Origin: a virus
Length of the DNA stretch: 22,613 bases
Direction: 5' to 3' (one strand)
Virus record (IMG/VR): IMGVR_UViG_3300010334_000303
Span: 1-22,613 of that record
This document shows positions 17,934 to 22,613 of this stretch, piece by piece; position 1 is the first letter of the stretch, and each line of letters starts with the position of its first letter. The notes beneath the pieces were generated by a model. That model did no database searches. It was given only the letters and a program-made list of their open reading frames with translations, and was not told the DNA's origin. The position numbers and the translations under genes were made by a program.

Positions 17934-18112
17934 TGGATTGGTTACGCTATAGCGGCCTATGGATAACTGTAATTTTCAACCCATTCCATTGGCGCATTTC
18001 TTACTGCATTGATTCAACCCAGGCCGAATGGCCAAGCCCCAGTCGCCGAGAAATTGTAATACAGGTCATCATGCTGTCATTCAGGCTAGTTGTCGACAAT
18101 GGTGACTGGTAA
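17933..18112 (+). CDS. small aromatic-rich phage protein, 59 aa
   Basis: The frame opens at ATG 17933 inside the phosphatase stop and ends at TAA 18110-18112. The product is rich in Trp and Phe (MDWLRYSGLWITVIFNPFHWR; SFRLVVDNGDW) and looks like a small beta-strand or membrane-peripheral protein. The ending FRLVVDNGDW resembles short phage proteins of unknown function. The start overlap and the eight-base gap to the next gene support its being translated. Confidence 0.65.
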   Translation: MDWLRYSGLWITVIFNPFHWRISYCIDSTQAEWPSPSRREIVIQVIMLSFRLVVDNGDW

Positions 18113-18120
18113 GTATCGTT

Positions 18121-19083
18121 ATGAAATACGGCCTAGACGAAAACGACAAATATTGGATTGAATATACCAGCCTGCCCAGACCCATTGGAAACATGCGGCA
18201 AGAATTGGATTTGGCCTGTCAGCGCATTGCCAACGAAAGGAAAACAATAATCAGTCTAAGCAGTGGTTTAGACAGCCAAGTTGTACTGCATAGCTTTATA
18301 CAACAAGGCTTGCCACATGAATGTGCGTTTATGTATCATCCTGGCTTTAATGATTCTGAATTTCAAAATATTAAAATCTTAGAGAAAAAATACAACTTTA
18401 AATGCAATATCATTGACATTGATCCAATGGCTATAAAAGATGAAATAGAAGCGTTGTCGACTGCAACAAGGATACCACCACAACATCATATCAAAGCAAA
18501 ATTTCTAGACCAACTTGATCAAGCTTGTCATGTGCTAGAAGGTCCAGAAAACCCAGACCTATTTGTAAACAACAACAATTTAAAATTGTCAGCCGCCGAT
18601 GAGGGTACTTGGCGCATGATGGAAAGTTACAATGCCATTGACACAACATCAGCTTGGTTCCATGCAAATCGACAAAACCCCACTGTGTATTTAGATAGAC
18701 GAAGTTTGCATCAGGAATTTGCCATCAGCATGCTGATTGACGACATTGCAGTGGCCTATAGGCATGCATTTCCATATATTAAAGAAAACGGCATGGTAGA
18801 TCCAAAAACTGGAAAAGCACCATTGTGGATCATCTGGGGCTGGGGCCTGTATATCAAGCCTATTCAATTTGGCAAGTATTGGGGCAATGAGCTAGAATAT
18901 TTTCCAAAATTTGCTGTGCAAAAAGAAATAGATTATGTAGCAACTCCCAAAGTAATACACGACTATCTGGCACGAGTAATTTTCATCGACCTAGACCGGC
19001 ACTTGGAGTTGATGTGCGATTATGGATCAAATCGCACAATAAAGCATACGCAAACATATATACAAAATGCAAAAAACATTTAA
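18121..19083 (+). CDS. PP-loop ATP pyrophosphatase, asparagine-synthase-like, copy 1
   Basis: The 320-residue protein has the PP-loop SLSSGLDSQ (45-53) at the end of the first strand, as in N-type ATP pyrophosphatases, and KYNFKCNIIDID (about 90-101) as the next strand. Family members adenylate a carboxylate, carbonyl or phosphate-like oxygen with ATP and attach an amine or sulfur (asparagine synthase, beta-lactam synthetase, tRNA thiolation enzymes). There is no glutaminase domain, so it does not use Gln in the AsnB way by itself. Several Trp-rich segments (WIIWGWGLYIKP, about 238-249) are unusual. It overlaps the second PP-loop gene by 17 bases. Confidence 0.75.
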   Translation: MKYGLDENDKYWIEYTSLPRPIGNMRQELDLACQRIANERKTIISLSSGLDSQVVLHSFIQQGLPHECAFMYHPGFNDSEFQNIKILEKKYNFKCNIIDIDPMAIKDEIEALSTATRIPPQHHIKAKFLDQLDQACHVLEGPENPDLFVNNNNLKLSAADEGTWRMMESYNAIDTTSAWFHANRQNPTVYLDRRSLHQEFAISMLIDDIAVAYRHAFPYIKENGMVDPKTGKAPLWIIWGWGLYIKPIQFGKYWGNELEYFPKFAVQKEIDYVATPKVIHDYLARVIFIDLDRHLELMCDYGSNRTIKHTQTYIQNAKNI

Positions 19084-20275
19084 TAAAAATCTAGGTTATT
19101 ATGTATGTAATGATATTGATTTTCATTCTAAAATTGAAGCATGTATATATGGAACAAAAGTCAACCAGCCAGTACGCTGGATGTTCAACAACGCAGTTTT
19201 TAACTCACACAATTGGGCAGTGGAACCTAGTGAAACATTAGATCAGTTGTATGATTCCCGTGCAAGACAGCTTCGTGAAAAGTATGACTATGTTATATTA
19301 AGCTACTCGGGCGGCGCAGACAGCAACAACATCTACGAAAGCTTTCGTAGACAAGGCCTGCACATTGATGAAATTGTAGTTAATACAATGACAAAGGCCA
19401 GCGAAAAGTTTATTACAGTAGATGCAAACAGTAAAAATTCTTACAATGGTCCAGAAAGCGAACATCAATTGCATTTGTTGCCGCGCTTACGCACAATCGA
19501 AAATGAAATGCCTCGAACCAAGATTCGTATCTTTGATCTAAGTGACACATTATTTGAAAGCCTGGCCAACACAGATGAAAGTTGGGTATTGAATCAAAAG
19601 GAAGGTCTTAATCCAATTGGTATTACACGATTTAACTATCTGAGTTTTGATGAAGTCAAGCGTGATTTTGACCGCGGCAAGAGTACTTGTTTAATTACAG
19701 GAGTTGAAAAGCCCAGAGTTATAATTCGAGAAAACAATTTATTAATGCGGTTCAACGATCGTAGTGCCAATATCAACACAGTGGCAGAGCATATCAAAGA
19801 ATATGAAAACTGCACAGTGGAATATTTTTATTGGGCTCCAGAAAGTGTGCGTATGTTGATCAAGCAAGGACATGTTATCAAGAAATATCTAGAGGCGTTC
19901 CCTGCTCAACAAGAATTTTGGCTAGAACACAGAGTTACTCCAGCGTTGACACGCCTGATGCACGAGCGTGTGTTAAGAAATCTGCTGTACACAACCTGGC
20001 AAGAAGAGTGGTTTCAGGCAGACAAAGCAGTGAGTGATTGGTACAGTGAGTTTGATCGTTGGTTCATTGATCATTACAAAGACACGTCAGCTTGGCGAAA
20101 TTGGCATGCTGGTATTGACTATGTTAAGAACAATTTAAAACCATTTTTAAAATCAAATGGACGCGGAATTCCAGACGGTTTAAAGCCAGTGGCACACATT
20201 TATAATCTTGGACCAATCAAATTAGCAACCAACACATGGCTAATTGGAGAAAGCGGACAAAACAGACCACCATGA
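19067..20275 (+). CDS. PP-loop ATP pyrophosphatase, asparagine-synthase-like, copy 2
   Basis: The 402-residue protein has SYSGGADSN (79-87), the canonical SGGxDS PP-loop, after an N-terminal region of about 75 residues without recognised motifs. The next strand carries EIVVNTMTKAS. It is longer than copy 1 and the two share little beyond the PP-loop, so they are distant relatives rather than a recent duplication. Like copy 1 it lacks a glutamine-hydrolysing domain. Adjacent, overlapping PP-loop genes suggest either a complex or two ATP-dependent ligation steps on one pathway intermediate. The stop overlaps the next start (ATGA). Confidence 0.75.
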   Translation: MQKTFNKNLGYYVCNDIDFHSKIEACIYGTKVNQPVRWMFNNAVFNSHNWAVEPSETLDQLYDSRARQLREKYDYVILSYSGGADSNNIYESFRRQGLHIDEIVVNTMTKASEKFITVDANSKNSYNGPESEHQLHLLPRLRTIENEMPRTKIRIFDLSDTLFESLANTDESWVLNQKEGLNPIGITRFNYLSFDEVKRDFDRGKSTCLITGVEKPRVIIRENNLLMRFNDRSANINTVAEHIKEYENCTVEYFYWAPESVRMLIKQGHVIKKYLEAFPAQQEFWLEHRVTPALTRLMHERVLRNLLYTTWQEEWFQADKAVSDWYSEFDRWFIDHYKDTSAWRNWHAGIDYVKNNLKPFLKSNGRGIPDGLKPVAHIYNLGPIKLATNTWLIGESGQNRPP

Positions 20276-20913
20276 CATATAAAAACTACCATATTCCAAT
20301 GCCCAAGTTCAATCCAACAGAGGCCGAACAGAAATGGGCATTGGAGAATATTGCACCCGAGTTGGAGCCAGCATTGAAATTGATCAAAGGTGCATTTGAC
20401 AGAGTTGACGTGCCGCAAGAGTTATTTAGACCATGGCCTCAGCGTGATGCAGTACTGGCGCACTTTGATGAATTAAAATTGGAATTTAAAAGATTTGCCG
20501 GTTTTATTTCACATCCTGGTCAATGCCCCAAGAGTGCTCATATAGATGCACTTGAACGCGGTGTAGCAATGGTAGCCCGTTTTAATATTCCCATACAAGG
20601 ATTAAGTCCAGTCACACTGGATTGGTGGAATGACGGAATTGACAGCGATCGAATTGGCGAGCGTGTGTTCACTGAACTTAGAAATGGCGTAGAAAAACCA
20701 GCCTACAGCTTTAAATCTCTAATAGATGACTGGGGTACCACCCCAGCGTTTACGGTGCTAGATCCAGGAGCATGTTGGAACAGGACTGAAATTGCACACA
20801 GAGCACAAAGCCCCAACTGTGCTGTCAGCAGGATTCAAATCACAGCAGAAGTTAAACAACAAATTGCCTGGACTGAATTGGTTGCCAGACTAGAACGCCT
20901 GGGCTACTGTTGA
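20272..20913 (+). CDS. 2OG-Fe(II)-oxygenase-like protein (HxD...H...R), 213 aa
   Basis: ATG 20272 overlaps the upstream stop as ATGA and is chosen over ATG 20236, which lies further inside that gene. H90-I-D92 (SAHIDALERG), FNIPI (104-108), LDWW (116-119), H176 and R187 parallel the protein at 8661 (H90, D92, WW, H178, R187) and the HID...FNIPI block at 10118. These three form one family within the window, distinct from the two longer paralogs at 14136 and 14995. The substrate is unknown; placement directly after the PP-loop genes suggests a shared pathway. Confidence 0.65.
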   Translation: MTYKNYHIPMPKFNPTEAEQKWALENIAPELEPALKLIKGAFDRVDVPQELFRPWPQRDAVLAHFDELKLEFKRFAGFISHPGQCPKSAHIDALERGVAMVARFNIPIQGLSPVTLDWWNDGIDSDRIGERVFTELRNGVEKPAYSFKSLIDDWGTTPAFTVLDPGACWNRTEIAHRAQSPNCAVSRIQITAEVKQQIAWTELVARLERLGYC

Positions 20914-20917
20914 CCCA

Positions 20918-20958
20918 TTGACAATCTGTGGCGATTGCTGTATAATAGCAGTAATCGC
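20918..20958 (+). promoter_or_regulatory. sigma70-type promoter with operator-like inverted repeat over the -10 box
   Basis: TTGACA (20918-20923), a 17-bp spacer and TATAAT (20941-20946). The -10 box is enclosed by inverted repeats GCGATTGCTG (20931-20940) and CAGTAATCGC (20949-20958), 9 of 10 complementary. This is where a repressor would block polymerase. Confidence 0.85.
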
Positions 20959-20976
20959 TTTTCTTTTGGAGAAATT

Positions 20977-21387
20977 ATGTTAGAATGTTTGATCTTAGGT
21001 GACAGTATTGCAGTAGGCACACAGCAATTCCGACAGGAATGTGCGCTGATAGGCAAAGGTGGAATCAACACAGCACAATGGAATCGTATGTATCGGAGTC
21101 GAGATCTAACTGCCCGCAATGTTATTATTAGCTTGGGTACAAACGATCACGCCGGTGTCAATACCTTTCGGGAATTGATGGACATGCGTATGCGTGTGGA
21201 TGCTGATCATGTGTTTTGGATCTTGCCGCCTTGCAATGACAAATTCTGCAAACCCGCAGTGAATGAAGTAGTTGAACTTATTGCTCGAAACTTTAATGAC
21301 ACTGTTATTGGCACTAAAAAACTACAAACAGATGCCATACACCCCAGCTGGTCAGGGTACCAAGAACTGGGCCAAAAGACAAAATAA
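20977..21387 (+). CDS. SGNH/GDSL-type hydrolase
   Basis: ATG 20977 follows TTTTGGAGAAATT and lies downstream of the promoter start point, unlike ATG 20935. The 136-residue product has GDSIAVG (8-14, Ser10 nucleophile), a Gly in GKGG (27-30), SLGTND (52-57, Asn56) and DAIHPSWSGY (119-128, Asp119 and His122): all four SGNH blocks, in a protein shorter than typical family members (about 180-220). Known members deacylate lipids, sugars and peptidoglycan. Phage versions may remove O-acetyl groups from surface polysaccharide. It lies just before an adhesin gene, and there is no signal peptide, so it could be a virion component or cytosolic. Confidence 0.82.
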   Translation: MLECLILGDSIAVGTQQFRQECALIGKGGINTAQWNRMYRSRDLTARNVIISLGTNDHAGVNTFRELMDMRMRVDADHVFWILPPCNDKFCKPAVNEVVELIARNFNDTVIGTKKLQTDAIHPSWSGYQELGQKTK

Positions 21388-21398
21388 CTGCGGTCCAA

Positions 21399-21406
21399 AA
21401 TAAATA
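21399..21406 (+). promoter_or_regulatory. late-promoter-like octamer (AATAAATA) and leader hairpin
   Basis: Seven of eight match TATAAATA. A transcript would start near 21412 and its leader contains a hairpin (CAACT/AGTTG at 21414-21426, or AACTTA/TAAGTT at 21415-21436). This resembles the OMP gene leader. The structural gene at 21453 is expected to be late. Confidence 0.45.
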
Positions 21407-21452
21407 GTCCATACAACTTAGAGTTGAATTTAAGTTAACATGGGTTATTTCA

Positions 21453-22502
21453 ATGACAATCAGATCGTCAGGCGCACTGCCTGCCAGTGAAATCAATGCC
21501 GAACTCGGGCTCGCTTCAACCGCACAAATTGGCATTGGTGGAGCAGTACCTAGAGGCCTAGCTGGCGTTGCGTCAGGTGCTATTGCATTCAGCAACTTTT
21601 ATGGCAAGGCCAATCTGACACCGGGCAATGGCGGTCTATTCACAACATCAACCACATTTACAGTACCCAGCTCATCTGGCGGAACACTCAACATATTAAG
21701 CATTGGTGGCGGCGGTGGCGGTGGCGGTGGAACAAATCGTTGTGCTGTTTATCTGTATGTGGGTGGCGGAGGAGGTGGCTCCGGAGAAATCACATTAAAA
21801 ACAGTGACCGTGACACCTGGTACAGTTTTGACAATCACAGTTGGTGCCGCAGGTTCAGCTGGCGGACAGCGTGATGGACAATATGGCGGCGGTGCCGCAG
21901 GTGGCACAGGCGGTACTACCACTGTCAAAAACGGTGCCACTATTTTGACCGGTGCAGGTGGCGGAGGAGGTGGCGCACTTTCTCAACAGCCGTCGTCGTC
22001 ACCTATTCTTGACAACTATAGTGCTCACTTTAACCAAAGCGTTATCAATACAGCGGCCAGCACAATTTTAGCGGCCGGAGGCGCAGGTGGTTCAGGTGGC
22101 GGAGGTGGTTCAGGCTACACAAATCCGTTTGCCAGCGTGGCCGGCAATGGCACTTCTTATGCAGGTACCACCTACATGGGCGGCGGCGATGGCGGCCGTG
22201 GCTACACCATCGATACCACCAGTGGCGTGGCTACACCATACGGCACAGGTTCTGCAGGTCGTGGCGGACGAGGAAATGTTGGCCCACAAATCCAGCTGGA
22301 CAAGGGTTACTATTATTTCACGCCACAAAATAGCTGTAAAGGCGGTTCGCCTGCCGCAGGAAACTACATTGCTCAAGCAGGAAGCACCTATGGAGGTGGA
22401 GGTGGTGGTGGTGGTATGGACAACGAATATTGCGGTACCACTGGTAAAGCCACTGGTGTTGCTGGCGCGGGCGGCGCAGTATTCATCTGGTGGGGTTATT
22501 GA
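21453..22502 (+). CDS. glycine-rich phage tail fibre/adhesin protein
   Basis: Residues 1-52 (SGALPASEINAELG...ISLGGAxVRxLAG-like...SNFYGKA) match a module found at the N-terminus of many phage tail and baseplate-associated proteins. A beta-rich linker (FTTSTTFTVPSSSGGTLNILSIGG) then leads into a long Gly-rich body with runs up to nine Gly, repeated GGAGGxGG patterns and interspersed loops. It ends in GAGGAVFIWWGY. Such regions form polyglycine type II sandwiches in receptor-binding adhesins like the gp38 of S16-type phages. It probably sits at the tail tip and binds the host surface. The start has no good SD. Confidence 0.8.
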   Translation: MTIRSSGALPASEINAELGLASTAQIGIGGAVPRGLAGVASGAIAFSNFYGKANLTPGNGGLFTTSTTFTVPSSSGGTLNILSIGGGGGGGGGTNRCAVYLYVGGGGGGSGEITLKTVTVTPGTVLTITVGAAGSAGGQRDGQYGGGAAGGTGGTTTVKNGATILTGAGGGGGGALSQQPSSSPILDNYSAHFNQSVINTAASTILAAGGAGGSGGGGGSGYTNPFASVAGNGTSYAGTTYMGGGDGGRGYTIDTTSGVATPYGTGSAGRGGRGNVGPQIQLDKGYYYFTPQNSCKGGSPAAGNYIAQAGSTYGGGGGGGGMDNEYCGTTGKATGVAGAGGAVFIWWGY

Positions 22503-22503
22503 C

Positions 22504-22613
22504 ATGAGCGCACCAGCTATCACAATTGGCTGTGTGTCCAATCTCTACAGCAGACAAATGCACTTTGTCAATGCAGGCGATGTTGAACTGGGTCATACTC
22601 ACTTGTATGATCA
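22504..22613 (+). CDS. cupin-like phage protein, 5' part only
   Basis: ATG 22504 opens one base after the adhesin stop and the frame runs off the window. The visible 36 residues (MSAPAITIGCVSNLYSRQMH..., ...VNAGDVELGHTHLYD) include GDxxxGHTH, the start of a cupin metal-binding motif. Cupin-like proteins next to tail genes are familiar in aquatic phages, with unknown function. Assignment rests on a short stretch. Confidence 0.55.
   Translation, partial: MSAPAITIGCVSNLYSRQMHFVNAGDVELGHTHLYD

Noticed and set aside
20935-20976. Upstream in-frame ATG 20935 for the SGNH hydrolase
   Set aside because: It lies before the -10 box and so outside the transcript; ATG 20977 has a good SD and begins right before GDSIAVG.
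1-22613. CRISPR array, integrase, insertion sequence or attachment site
   Set aside because: No regularly spaced repeats, transposase or recombinase motifs, or duplicated tRNA 3' ends were seen.

Overview
The window is a stretch of a tailed-phage genome, probably a large T4-like myovirus of a Gram-negative host. The evidence is as follows. Genes are small, tightly packed and often overlap by 1-17 bases. There are eleven tRNA genes and a tmRNA gene. Near-consensus host-type (sigma70) promoters, all with 17-bp spacers, coexist with TATAAATA-type sequences like T4 late promoters. The right end encodes a virion adhesin with a phage structural N-terminus and glycine-rich body. Signal peptides, two outer-membrane-type proteins ending in Phe, and the tmRNA tag ANDSQFALAA point to a proteobacterial host, perhaps a betaproteobacterium; the host is inference.

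Layout. (1) 1-330: a circularly permuted (two-piece) tmRNA gene and its terminator. (2) 383-3152: accessory enzymes, namely a GNAT-like protein, an HD (ppGpp-hydrolase-like) protein, a P-loop polynucleotide-kinase-like protein followed by a calcineurin-like phosphoesterase, and an unknown. (3) 3243-6790: envelope-directed cargo, a small outer-membrane beta-barrel and a 689-aa secreted subtilase with an autotransporter-like C-terminus, with two small phage proteins (one helix-turn-helix) between them. (4) 6801-9338: an array of small phage hypotheticals ending with a 2OG-Fe(II)-oxygenase-like protein; a convergent methyltransferase and a second oxygenase-like gene follow. (5) 10665-14113: an RNA-rich region with eleven tRNAs (Gly-GCC, Glu-UUC, Leu-UAA, Asp-GUC, Asn-GUU, initiator Met, Ala-UGC, Val-UAC, Thr-UGU, Pro-UGG, Gly-UCC). 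Between them lie three stretches of about 210-330 bases with extensive inverted-repeat structure and no convincing ORF, a possible small RNA, and short CDSs including a homolog of the RNA polymerase omega subunit (RpoZ). The leader has near-consensus promoters, a stem-loop and a boxA-like sequence, which suggests rrn-style antitermination. (6) 14136-21387: a mostly overlapping gene run holding two tandem paralogous HxD...H...R oxygenase-like proteins, a CxxxCxxC radical SAM protein with an N-terminal cobalamin-binding-like domain, a CX5R phosphatase, a small ORF, two PP-loop (asparagine-synthase-like) ATPases, another oxygenase-like protein, and an SGNH hydrolase under its own promoter. This looks like an undescribed small-molecule or macromolecule tailoring pathway. 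(7) 21453-22613: the glycine-rich adhesin and the start of a cupin-like gene.

Taken together, the phage appears equipped to alter host translation (tmRNA, initiator and elongator tRNAs), host RNA polymerase (omega, boxA) and the cell envelope (beta-barrel, surface protease), and carries an oxygenase/radical-SAM/ATPase/methyltransferase set whose substrate cannot be read from sequence.
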